A stretch of 20,577 nucleotides of DNA from DASYSA01 sp036003885 (GTDB lineage Bacteria > Acidobacteriota > Blastocatellia > UBA7656): positions 1 to 20,577 of the forward strand of contig DASYSA010000289.1 in assembly GCA_036003885.1 (NCBI GenBank). The letters are read 5' to 3'. Each line of letters starts with the position of its first letter. The stretch's first letter is position 1. The translations under genes and the position numbers were made by a program. The notes below the pieces were generated by a model. That model saw only the letters and a program-made list of their open reading frames with translations. It was not told the DNA's origin and did not search any database. Shown here one piece after another: positions 1 to 7,319 of the stretch.

Positions 1-1613
1 AGCACCGCCGACTGTCCAGGATGGAGGTATTCTACACCGGCGCGGTCGATTGTAAAGCCGGATAGGTTGAAGCTGCCCAGCGCCACTTCGACCGCACCCT
101 TCAAATCGTAGAAGTCCAGGGCGCGTGTGCCTCGCCAGTCGTCGGGTGATGCCGTACCGCTCATAACCAGGCCGACCAGCTCGCGTTCGATTGGACGCTC
201 CTGGCCATCCGACGATTCGAAGACGCGGCCCAATTCGAACAACTTCACATCGCGGCGGCCATGGTTGAAGTTTCTCTGCAGGGATTCGAGCAAGCCCGTG
301 AGCAGCGAGCTTCGCATGACATCCTCGTTCACGTCGATCGGGTTGGCTACCGTCACCGGAGCCCTATCTCCAAAGCGAAACAGTCTGTCCCGTTCGCCGC
401 TGACGAAACTGAATGTGTAGGCCTCGTCGAACCCGAGTGAGGTCAGGGCGCTACGCAACCGCCGGCGTTGACTGTCACCTTCCAGATATTGGCCGGCGCC
501 GCTCCACGCCGGCAAGGTGACATCAATCAGATCGTACCCGAGGTGCCGCGCAACCTCTTCGACAAGGTCCTCCTCGCGTGAGATGTCGATGCGGAAAGAG
601 GGCGCCATCGCACTCAGTCGCTTCGTTCCAGCCTCGAGTTCGACTGTGAACTCGAGCGCCTTCAGGATCCGGGCCGCGTTTTCGATATTCGTGCGTAAGC
701 CAGTCAGTCGCTCGATTCTGGATTCGCGCAGCCAAACGGGATCGCGGCTGATCGGCGCAGGATATACATCGATGGCACCCTTGAGCACCCGACCGCCGGC
801 GATCTCTGCGATCAACTCGGATACCCGATCGGCGGCGCGGACTTGAGCCTCATAGTCTACGCCGCGAGCAAACCGATACGACGCTTCAGTATCCAGCCCC
901 AGCGCGCGAGCCGTGTGCCGAACCGATGAAGGATTGAAGTATGCGCTCTCTACGAGCACGTCGGCCGTGTCGGGATTGATCTCGGTCTCCTGCCCTCCCA
1001 TTACTCCGGCTATCGCAACCGGCCGGTCGGCATCTGCGATGAGCAGCATCTCGGGGGACAACTCACGAGCGAAGCCGTCGAGCGTAGTAATCTGCTCACC
1101 TTCGCGCGCGCGACGGACGACGATGCGCCGCCCGTGAAGCAGGTTCAGATCGAACGCATGGGTGGGCTGGCCCATTTCGAACATGACATAGTTGGTTATG
1201 TCGGCGATGTTGTTGACGCTGCGCTGTCCGATCGATTCCAGGCGGTCAACCAGCCACTTCGGCGAAGGGCCGACCTTTACGCCGCGGATCACTCGGGCAG
1301 CGTACCGGGGGCAAAGATCCGGATCGAGGATCTCAACAGACGAAACCGCAGCAGCAGCCTCGTCGCTTTCTTTGATCTTTGATTCCGAGGGCTTCAGGCT
1401 CATCTCGCAGACGAGGGCGGCTTCGCGCACAATTCCGAGGTGCGAGAGCGCGTCGGGTCTGTTTGAGGTCAGGTCGAAATCGAGAATATGATCGTCGCCC
1501 ACACGTTCGACCGAATCAACCGCGAGGCCGGTCATCGTCAACTTTTCCGCAAGCTCTCTGGGTGCGAGGGTAATAGCGGCTAGCTCGCAGAGCCACTTGT
1601 AACTGATCTTCAT
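1..1613 (-). CDS. pheT: Phenylalanine--tRNA ligase beta subunit, C-terminus cut by window edge
   Basis: Beta subunit of the alpha2-beta2 phenylalanyl-tRNA synthetase, which charges tRNA-Phe in the cytoplasm. The 537 visible codons begin MKISYKWL at an ATG with GAGAGG four bases upstream. The B3/B4 editing domain starts near CPRY at residue 101 and includes DITNYVMFEMGQPTHAFD and AIAGVMGG. The B5 domain (near 285-355) contains EEDLVEEVARHLGYD. The catalytic-like core begins at NPIDVNEDVMRSSLL. The N-terminal segment runs directly from GDDHILDFD into LTSNRPD at about residue 50, where E. coli PheT reaches the equivalent motif near 165, so the EMAP-II tRNA-binding domain is absent. This short form is, to my knowledge, the usual type in some Acidobacteriota. 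The anticodon-binding C-terminus lies outside the window. It is the last gene of the minus-strand cluster, separated from pheS by three genes. Confidence 0.96.
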   Translation of the reverse strand, partial: MKISYKWLCELAAITLAPRELAEKLTMTGLAVDSVERVGDDHILDFDLTSNRPDALSHLGIVREAALVCEMSLKPSESKIKESDEAAAAVSSVEILDPDLCPRYAARVIRGVKVGPSPKWLVDRLESIGQRSVNNIADITNYVMFEMGQPTHAFDLNLLHGRRIVVRRAREGEQITTLDGFARELSPEMLLIADADRPVAIAGVMGGQETEINPDTADVLVESAYFNPSSVRHTARALGLDTEASYRFARGVDYEAQVRAADRVSELIAEIAGGRVLKGAIDVYPAPISRDPVWLRESRIERLTGLRTNIENAARILKALEFTVELEAGTKRLSAMAPSFRIDISREEDLVEEVARHLGYDLIDVTLPAWSGAGQYLEGDSQRRRLRSALTSLGFDEAYTFSFVSGERDRLFRFGDRAPVTVANPIDVNEDVMRSSLLTGLLESLQRNFNHGRRDVKLFELGRVFESSDGQERPIERELVGLVMSGTASPDDWRGTRALDFYDLKGAVEVALGSFNLSGFTIDRAGVEYLHPGQSAV

Positions 1614-1741
1614 TGAACCTCTCGACAGTTGCGTAGTTCTCGACTACAGGCCCGGTGACTAACTTCAGATCGAACCGGCGCATAGTGTCCGGGCCATTGC
1701 GAACGGGAATTCTACCAGCCAGGGATGTAGACGGCCAGTTT

Positions 1742-2221
1742 TCAGAAAAAGGAGATAGAGAGTGCGGATTTGAAGGTGGGGAGATGCATGGGTTGGGAGA
1801 ACGATTCCCACGTCGAGCCTCCGTCGCTTGTCTTGAGCATTGTTTGGTCGGCAATCATCCAGCCCATCTGCGGTCCGACGAACTGAAATTCGCTAATTCG
1901 TTTTGGGGATGAGTCATGCACCAATAACCAGGTCTTTGCGCCGTCCGCAGTTCTCCAGAGCTTCCCCCCTGCGGCAAACCACCCTAATTGGTCGCCAATG
2001 AACTGCAGGTGTAACCATGGGTCACTCTCGTCCGGGATAGATGGCAGATCGCCGATTCTTTCAGTAGTCGCATCTTGGACGGACAGGGCTTGAGGCCCGT
2101 CGACCAGGGTCGGAGGGGACACGCTGGTAGCTCTGCTTGACCAGTGCCCAACGCCTCCCGACGTTGCAACGATTGCGAGCAACGCCACAACCGACGAACC
2201 AATGTTAACTTGCCTTCTCAT
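1742..2221 (-). CDS. Short secreted BNR/YCF48-like repeat protein
   Basis: A 159-residue protein with an N-terminal hydrophobic signal-like segment (residues 8-25, SSVVALLAIVATSGG). Two Asp-box repeats follow, of the type seen in YCF48/Hcf136-like and sialidase-type beta propellers: TADGAKTW at 91-98 and TSDGGSTW at 131-138, each preceded by a GWF/GWM strand. A complete propeller needs about seven such blades over 300 or more residues, so this is either a small variant or a truncated remnant. The ATG is preceded by GGAGG at seven bases, a good start. It lies between the zinc-ribbon gene and pheT on the same strand, with 128 bp before pheT. Family membership is clear from the motif; the function is unknown. 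Confidence 0.72.
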   Translation of the reverse strand: MRRQVNIGSSVVALLAIVATSGGVGHWSSRATSVSPPTLVDGPQALSVQDATTERIGDLPSIPDESDPWLHLQFIGDQLGWFAAGGKLWRTADGAKTWLLVHDSSPKRISEFQFVGPQMGWMIADQTMLKTSDGGSTWESFSQPMHLPTFKSALSISFF

Positions 2222-2383
2222 GAAAGAGCCTCCGCAGCAGTCAAACCAATCCCTAGTTCTATGCTAACGGGCCTCAAGTTACACGTAGCTGAGTTGGCGC
2301 ACAATGTGGCTGGCCACACCGTTTGTTCAAGGAAAGCCACATCGCGGGAGAGGTTCATTCGAATCGAGGCGGGTCGCAGGGAT

Positions 2384-2986
2384 TCATCTCAATTCGCGGG
2401 TCGTTCCCTCGGTGACGGAGGCTATCTTAGACGGGGTCTGCGCAGGAGGCTCCTGTTGTATTGAGCCGGTGCTAATCCTATCGGCAAGAATCTGCTTCTT
2501 CACGGTTCCGATCGTTGGGGAAGTTACCTTCGGTAAGACTGTAAACCATCGCGCATTGATGATTAGTCCAAGACCGACCAGGAGTATCACGGTGCCGCCC
2601 CCGGCCCCAAACAACGACAGGACCTTCATGTCATGATCCCGAATCAAAGAGATGAGCAGGAAGAAGGAGAGAATCGCCCCCAACCCGACAGCGGCAGTAA
2701 CAACGCCTCCCCTGAGATTACGCATCCGACGCTCTTCGGGCGTTTCCAGGAACTTCTCCACCTGGGGAAGTATATCTTCAGCTAGTCTCCTGAGGTCGCG
2801 GGAGGATCGCATTTCACTTATCCTGGCTGCGATCGCACGCCCAATCTCTTCCCGGGCGGTAACGGCGGAGTTCATAATCACATCGTTTCGTTCGAGCGTA
2901 TTGCGAACGATATGGAGTTCCGTGCCGCACGCCCGGCAGAACTGGCTTTGATTTCGGTCTTCTAGCGCGCAGTTTGGACAAAACAT
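2384..2986 (-). CDS. Zinc-ribbon protein with two transmembrane helices
   Basis: Uncharacterised 200-residue membrane protein. I start it at MFCPNC, not 19 codons upstream, because GAGGTG sits just before this ATG and the zinc ribbon then begins at the N-terminus. Two CxxC pairs (C3/C6 and C17/C20) form the presumed zinc site. A charged, probably helical linker follows (about 30-90), then two hydrophobic segments at about 93-115 and 121-143. The tail is hydrophilic and proline/threonine-rich, ending SVTEGTTRELR. Similar layouts (zinc ribbon, helix, two membrane spans, VTE-x-TTR-type tail) are, from memory, common in Acidobacteriota and have no assigned role. It sits inside the split between pheS and pheT. 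Confidence 0.8.
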   Translation of the reverse strand: MFCPNCALEDRNQSQFCRACGTELHIVRNTLERNDVIMNSAVTAREEIGRAIAARISEMRSSRDLRRLAEDILPQVEKFLETPEERRMRNLRGGVVTAAVGLGAILSFFLLISLIRDHDMKVLSLFGAGGGTVILLVGLGLIINARWFTVLPKVTSPTIGTVKKQILADRISTGSIQQEPPAQTPSKIASVTEGTTRELR

Positions 2987-3095
2987 ATGACACCTCGAAT
3001 CAACACCATCATACGTCAAACCAACCCATTGAAGTTCTAACAATGATCTTTGTCAACACTTCGGGCCGCAAGCTCTCGTCAGTGCGATTCCCTGA

Positions 3096-4808
3096 TCACT
3101 TGATTCGGTAGCCGCCTTCTTCATTATTGAAAATCCAACCGACCACTTCTCCAATCCTTATCTCTTCGCTTCGGTATGCTTCCATCGTTATCGCGGCAGA
3201 TCCCTGACGATGTATAGTCTGTGCCGATCGCAGCATCCGCTGGAAGCGTTCCTGCCAACGGGCCATGTTCTGCGGCCTGAGGTCGATCCAGCCGCGCTCC
3301 GCCCACTCATCGACCGATGCGGGAGTAATCGTGACGTGGGTGTGCCCCGCATACTCCGGCACACTGAGCCGAGGGCCCCGGACTAACCTGTTGCCTTCGG
3401 GGCGCAGAATCGGAATCCCGATCGAGACGATGGTGTTGCGCAGGCTGTGATTGCGCTGCAGGTAGTGCCAGAGCGCATCTGAGATCTGGTCCGCAGACTG
3501 TTCGACAACAGCCTGGAGTGTTCGGTACTTGGTCTTGAGAAGATGCGCCTCATAGAGCAGCTTGGTGAGTTTGGGCGGGCCCAGCTCTCCGGTAGCGATC
3601 GAATGTGAGTTGGTCTCACGCTCGAGCCGGCGCAACGCTTCGATGGCCGAGCCTCGAAGATAGCCCGCGCGATAACTCGGAACCATGATCGCGCCATCGA
3701 TCGCCGCGATCACGTCGACGCCGGTGTTGCTGCCCTTGATTTCGTGTACCACGTTGCGGGCGATCTCTTCAGGAGTAACAAACTCCATTTGATTGATCGA
3801 AGTCACCGCCTCGAACTCTCCGCGCGCGAAGAAACCGTTCTCTCCCGTATCTACTCCGACCATTTCAAGTTCGCCGAGCCGCTTGAACTCCTCTTTCGGC
3901 AGCGAAAGCTCGAGCTCGCCGTCGAGGTGCTGTACCCTCGGCGTGTAGATCAAGACCGGCGAGTTATCGCGGCGGCTCTTGAGTGATTGAAAAGTTACTT
4001 TCTTGTAGCCGATCATGGCGCCCGGCTTGATCTCTTTGACGATGGGGCCGCCGGGCGTGCGCGCCATCAGGAACATCAAACCCGTGTGTGCGAAGCCTAC
4101 TGCCGTCTTCGACATCAGCTTGGCTGAAGGCTTATCTTCTCCGTGCGTGTACGGAATGTTGAGACCCATGCCTCCTGTTCCGGTGGTTCCAACCTTCACG
4201 TAGACCCGTGTGCCGACTTCGACCATCGCCCGGTAGAGCAGTTGGGTGTGCCTGATGAGCTGCGGAATTGACTGAGAGACGAGCAACGTCTCCAGGGTGC
4301 GCTCGATCTCTTTGCGATTGTCCCATATCTGCTTCAGGTCTCGGTCCGCGATTCGTTCCTCGATGAAGTCGAGCACGCTGCGAACTTCGATCGAGTTGGT
4401 ATAAACATCCTGATAGCTGATGCCGGAAGCGGTGTTGATGCAGTCGATGATGATGTTGGGCTTGTGCTCACGAACCGAGGCAGCCAGCATCGAACGATCG
4501 TAGGCATCATCGAGCGGGCCGAACAGGTCTTCGTAGAGCGCCCGCCTGCGAGCCGGGCTCTCTATCAGCTCGGCTCGGTCCTCTTTGGCGAATTCCGAGC
4601 GGACAAACAGGTTGCCCCAAAGCTCAACGAAGGTCACAGAAGGAAATTCTCTTCTGAGTTCACGGCTGAACTCACGGACCTCCTTCTGGTACAGCGAGGC
4701 GATGATAACCCTCTGAGGCAGGAGGTCGCGCGCAACCTGATGGGCGATCTGAGCGCCGACGAGTCCAGCGCCGCCGAGTATCAGGACCGCTTTGTCGATA
4801 GGAGGAAT
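3096..4808 (-). CDS. SDR/epimerase-like Rossmann-fold protein of unknown substrate; start codon uncertain
   Basis: A dehydrogenase-like protein of about 570 residues if read from ATT at 4806-4808. The frame upstream of the first GTG (4635-4637) encodes a convincing Rossmann N-terminus: IDKAVLILGGAGLVGAQ, with the GGAGLVG dinucleotide-binding loop at residues 12-18. Yet there is no ATG, GTG or TTG between the in-frame stop at 4854-4856 and codon 58. Starting at that GTG would remove the cofactor motif (513 aa), so ATT at 4808, which directly abuts a heptamer-repeat palindrome, is my best estimate of the coding boundary. Other marks are NIIIDCINTASGISYQD, the glycine-rich GTGGMGLNIPYTHGE, and AHTGLMFLMARTPGGPIVKE. 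It resembles proteins annotated only as SDR-family or NAD-dependent epimerase. Substrate unknown. It follows pheS on the same strand. It could be poorly translated or a young pseudogene. Confidence 0.72.
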   Translation of the reverse strand: MPPIDKAVLILGGAGLVGAQIAHQVARDLLPQRVIIASLYQKEVREFSRELRREFPSVTFVELWGNLFVRSEFAKEDRAELIESPARRRALYEDLFGPLDDAYDRSMLAASVREHKPNIIIDCINTASGISYQDVYTNSIEVRSVLDFIEERIADRDLKQIWDNRKEIERTLETLLVSQSIPQLIRHTQLLYRAMVEVGTRVYVKVGTTGTGGMGLNIPYTHGEDKPSAKLMSKTAVGFAHTGLMFLMARTPGGPIVKEIKPGAMIGYKKVTFQSLKSRRDNSPVLIYTPRVQHLDGELELSLPKEEFKRLGELEMVGVDTGENGFFARGEFEAVTSINQMEFVTPEEIARNVVHEIKGSNTGVDVIAAIDGAIMVPSYRAGYLRGSAIEALRRLERETNSHSIATGELGPPKLTKLLYEAHLLKTKYRTLQAVVEQSADQISDALWHYLQRNHSLRNTIVSIGIPILRPEGNRLVRGPRLSVPEYAGHTHVTITPASVDEWAERGWIDLRPQNMARWQERFQRMLRSAQTIHRQGSAAITMEAYRSEEIRIGEVVGWIFNNEEGGYRIK

Positions 4809-4920
4809 CGTTTCTCGTTTCTCGTTTAGCGTTTTACGTTTTACGTTTTGCGTTTACCTTGGACCTTCTCAGACGAATCGCGTACGAAACGTAAAACGCT
4901 AAACGTAAAACGCAAAACGT
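4809..4920. repeat. Palindromic element of degenerate 7-bp units (element 1)
   Basis: Between the pheS stop and the SDR-like coding sequence, the left arm (4809-4856) is a run of heptamers of the form TTTCTCG, TTTAGCG, TTTTACG, TTTTGCG. After a 26-base spacer, the right arm (4883-4920) repeats the complementary units AAACGTA, AAACGCT, AAACGCA. The arms can fold into a long imperfect hairpin in RNA from either strand. The element runs from two bases before the pheS stop to the base next to the SDR-like ATT codon, so it fills the whole intergenic gap. No ORF or transposase belongs to it. Confidence 0.85.
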
Positions 4921-4922
4921 TC

Positions 4923-5951
4923 TTATCTGAACTGCTCCAGGAATCTGACGTCGTTCTCGAACAGAAGGCGGATGTCATCTATGCCGTCGAACATCAGGCC
5001 CACCATCCGGTCAATGCCCAGGCCAAAGGCAAATCCCGAGAACTCTTCGGGGTCGATGCCCACCGTCTCGAGTACGTTGGGATGAACCATCCCGCTGCCA
5101 CCGAGCTCTATCCAACCCGTGCCCTTGCATATCCGGCAGCCCGCTCCTGAACAGGCGAAGCATGTGAAGTCGACCTCGGCGCCGGGCTCGACAAACGGAA
5201 AATAAGAGGGCCGGAATCGAGTTCTGAGGTTCGCGCCGAACATCATCTCCACGAACTTTTGCAGTGTACCCTTCAGGTCGGCAAGCGTGATGTTGCGATC
5301 AACGTTGAGCCCTTCCACCTGGAAGAACATTGGATTGTGCGTTGGGTCCGGCGTGTCGCGACGGAATACTCTGCCCGGTGCGATGATGCGAAGCGGAGGC
5401 TTGCGACGCTGCATCACGTGGATCTGGACATTGGAAGTCTGGGACCTCAGCGCCAGGTCCTCCGAAACGTAGAACGTATCAGCCGAATCGCGAGCCGGGT
5501 GGCCAGGCGGAATATTCAACGCGTCGAAGTTAAAGAAACTCGTCTCAATCTCGGGTCCGTCCTCAACCGAGTAGCCCATTGCTACGAAAACGTCTTCAAT
5601 CCGCTGGCGAACCAGAGTGATCGGATGAAAGTGTCCCTGCCGGGGGCGTGATCCCGGCATAGTGATGTCGATCTTCTCACGATCGAGTGCGGCAGACTGG
5701 GCTGTCTGGGCGAACTGTTCGGTCAGGCGGGCCAGGTGCTCTTCGACCTCGGCGCTCAACTCATTCACCTGGCGGCCGAATTCAGCTCGGTCTTCGGGTC
5801 CAAGTGAACCCACCCGTTTCTTCTCGGCGGCAATGAGGCCGGATTTTCGGCCAATGTACTTGTCGCGCAACCCGCCGAGATCTTCGATGCTGGAAATGGG
5901 CTCGAGGTCCTTCAGGAACTGCTCTCTGAGACTGATCAGGCGTTCATCCAT
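4923..5951 (-). CDS. pheS: Phenylalanine--tRNA ligase alpha subunit
   Basis: Catalytic alpha subunit of phenylalanyl-tRNA synthetase (342 aa, a normal length), which activates phenylalanine with ATP and pairs with PheT. Residues 1-90 form the N-terminal coiled coil. The class II catalytic domain follows: GHFHPIT at 106-112, motif 2 from FRRDTPDPTHNPMFFQVEGL (196-215), and motif 3 in FGLGIDRM (309-316). A small cysteine cluster, C264/C267/C272/C275, sits in the insertion before GSGMVHP; this zinc-ribbon-like insertion occurs in many non-proteobacterial PheS proteins. The ATG has no recognisable Shine-Dalgarno because a heptamer-unit palindrome ends three bases upstream. pheT, its usual immediate neighbour, is 3.3 kb downstream. 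Confidence 0.97.
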   Translation of the reverse strand: MDERLISLREQFLKDLEPISSIEDLGGLRDKYIGRKSGLIAAEKKRVGSLGPEDRAEFGRQVNELSAEVEEHLARLTEQFAQTAQSAALDREKIDITMPGSRPRQGHFHPITLVRQRIEDVFVAMGYSVEDGPEIETSFFNFDALNIPPGHPARDSADTFYVSEDLALRSQTSNVQIHVMQRRKPPLRIIAPGRVFRRDTPDPTHNPMFFQVEGLNVDRNITLADLKGTLQKFVEMMFGANLRTRFRPSYFPFVEPGAEVDFTCFACSGAGCRICKGTGWIELGGSGMVHPNVLETVGIDPEEFSGFAFGLGIDRMVGLMFDGIDDIRLLFENDVRFLEQFR

Positions 5952-5954
5952 GAA

Positions 5955-6032
5955 GCGTTTCGAGTTTAGAGTTTCGAGTTTCGCGTTAGGAGTTTCTGGC
6001 TCATCGGAACGCGAAACTCGAAACGCGAAACT
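5955..6032. repeat. Palindromic element of degenerate 7-bp units (element 2)
   Basis: The gap between the rplT stop and the pheS start is almost entirely one inverted repeat. The right arm (6008-6032) matches the reverse complement of 5963-5987 at 23 of 25 positions. Both arms consist of heptamers such as AGTTTCG, AGTTTAG and CGTTTCG. The left arm extends further with the same period to 5955. In the minus-strand transcript it would form a strong hairpin ending just before the pheS AUG, in the place where a ribosome binding site would be expected. Confidence 0.88.
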
Positions 6033-6035
6033 ACC

Positions 6036-6410
6036 TTAGGCTGCCGGGCGACTGGACTCCAGGATCTCCTTCACCTTGCTGGTCAGATGAGTGAACGTCG
6101 TGGGCTCGTTGACCGCAAGGTCGGCCAGGACTTTTCGGTCGAGTGTGATGTCCGCAAGTTTCAGCCCGTGCATGAACTGGCTGTAGCTCAGGCCGTTGGC
6201 ACGAGCGGCCGCTCCGATCCTGACGATCCACAAGGAGCGGAAGTCGCGCTTCCTCAACTTTCGACCGGTAAAGGCGAAGTTCAGCGATCGTTCGACCTGC
6301 TCCTTCGCGTGTCGGTAGAGCTTGCTCTTGGTCAGGCGATAGCCGCGGGCAAGTTTCAGAATCCCTTTTCTCTTGTGCAGCCGTTTGTTTCCACGTTTAG
6401 CGCGAGGCAT
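6036..6410 (-). CDS. rplT: 50S ribosomal protein L20
   Basis: Large-subunit protein L20, an early assembly protein that binds 23S rRNA and in several bacteria also represses its own operon. The 124-residue sequence starts MPRAKRGNKRLHKRKGILKLARGY, with the strongly basic N-terminal extension. The conserved globular core follows: RRDFRSLWI-like (KRDFRSLWIVRIGAAARANGLSYSQF) and LNRKVLADLA-like (LDRKVLADLAVNEPTTF). Length is close to the usual 115-120 residues, with a short C-terminal tail. GGAGG lies four bases before the ATG. It is 120 bp downstream of rpmI and followed by a palindrome and pheS, in the standard infC-rpmI-rplT order. Confidence 0.97.
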   Translation of the reverse strand: MPRAKRGNKRLHKRKGILKLARGYRLTKSKLYRHAKEQVERSLNFAFTGRKLRKRDFRSLWIVRIGAAARANGLSYSQFMHGLKLADITLDRKVLADLAVNEPTTFTHLTSKVKEILESSRPAA

Positions 6411-6530
6411 AAGTCCTCCATTCTCCGGGTATCAGCCCTGGCTTAGATATCGGCAACTAAACTGCTTGCTCCGTGAAGCCGGTTGCCCTCGTTCTCTGAT
6501 CTGATACCCTCGTTATGATTATTGCGATAT

Positions 6531-6734
6531 CTACTTGCGGCCGTACGGCAGCATTCGCTTCACCAGCGGCTCATCGGCCTCCGACACCATTACATCGATA
6601 TCCAGATTGCGTTTTCGCTTTGGCGTCTTCGAGGTCAGGATGTGGCGGGCGTATGCATGACCGCGCTTGACCTTGCCCGTAGCCGTGATTCGGAACCGTT
6701 TAGCGGCGCCTTTATGTGTTTTCAGTTTTGGCAT
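6531..6734 (-). CDS. rpmI: 50S ribosomal protein L35
   Basis: Small basic large-subunit protein L35 (67 aa, the usual size). The start MPKLKTHKGAAKRFRITATGK and the basic RGHAYARHILTSKTPKRKRNL segment are typical of the family; the end VKRMLPYGRK matches the usual L35 C-terminus. GGAGGG precedes the ATG by four to five bases. It lies 24 bp downstream of infC, so the two are almost certainly cotranscribed, and 120 bp upstream of rplT. Confidence 0.97.
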   Translation of the reverse strand: MPKLKTHKGAAKRFRITATGKVKRGHAYARHILTSKTPKRKRNLDIDVMVSEADEPLVKRMLPYGRK

Positions 6735-6758
6735 TATTCCCTCCCCGGTATTAAGAGA

Positions 6759-7319
6759 CTACTTATTCTTCTTCGGGGCCAGCATTATAAACATGTTCAT
6801 GCCTTCAAGCTTCGGTCTTACTTCAACCGTGCTGACCTCGGTGAGGTCCTGCTCGAGGCGCTGAAGGAGCGAGATTCCCAGTTCCTTATGGGTTATCTCG
6901 CGCCCGCGAAAATGCACGGTGGCCTTCACTTTGTCGCCCTCTTGAAGGATCCGCGAGGCATGATTCTTCTTGAAGTCGTAGTCATGTTCGTCGGTGCCCG
7001 GCCTGAACTTGATCTCCTTGACCGTTATGAATGTTTGTTTCGCTTTGGCTTCCTTGGCTTTCTTCTTTTGTTCGTATTGCCACTTGCCGAAGTTGATGAT
7101 GCGGCACACTGGGGGTTGGGCCTGCGGTGCGATCTCCACCAGGTCGAGCCCCTTACCCCTTGCGATCTCAAGAGCCTGCTGCGGAGGCATGACACCCAGC
7201 TGCTGGCCGTCCTCGTCGATGACACGAATCTCGCGAACCCGTATGCGTTCGTTCACGCGAACTGACGGTGCGCGATCTCGCCTGTCTCTAAACCCCCTTC
7301 GCGATTGAAAGCTACTAAT
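6759..7319 (-). CDS. infC: Translation initiation factor IF-3, predicted AUU start
   Basis: IF-3 binds the 30S subunit, blocks premature 50S joining and checks start-codon pairing. The protein has the N-domain (NERIRVREIRVIDEDGQQLG, then LVEIAPQAQPPVCRIINFGK), the lysine-rich linker, and the C-domain (VKEIKFRPGTDEHDYDFK, HFRGREITHKELG, ending MLAPKKNK). A GTG at 7254-7256 would give 165 aa but has no Shine-Dalgarno. It would also drop the conserved basic segment RRDRAPSVRV. Twenty-one codons upstream in frame, an ATT at 7317-7319 lies five bases after AAGGAG (7325-7330). That gives 186 aa, near the usual 180. AUU is the known start codon of E. coli infC, where IF-3 represses its own translation. 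First gene of the minus-strand cluster. Confidence 0.95.
   Translation of the reverse strand: MSSFQSRRGFRDRRDRAPSVRVNERIRVREIRVIDEDGQQLGVMPPQQALEIARGKGLDLVEIAPQAQPPVCRIINFGKWQYEQKKKAKEAKAKQTFITVKEIKFRPGTDEHDYDFKKNHASRILQEGDKVKATVHFRGREITHKELGISLLQRLEQDLTEVSTVEVRPKLEGMNMFIMLAPKKNK

Noticed and set aside
4809..6032. Treating the heptamer-unit repeats as a CRISPR array
   Set aside because: Units are 7 bp without unique spacers, arranged as inverted arms around a single loop; no cas gene is present.
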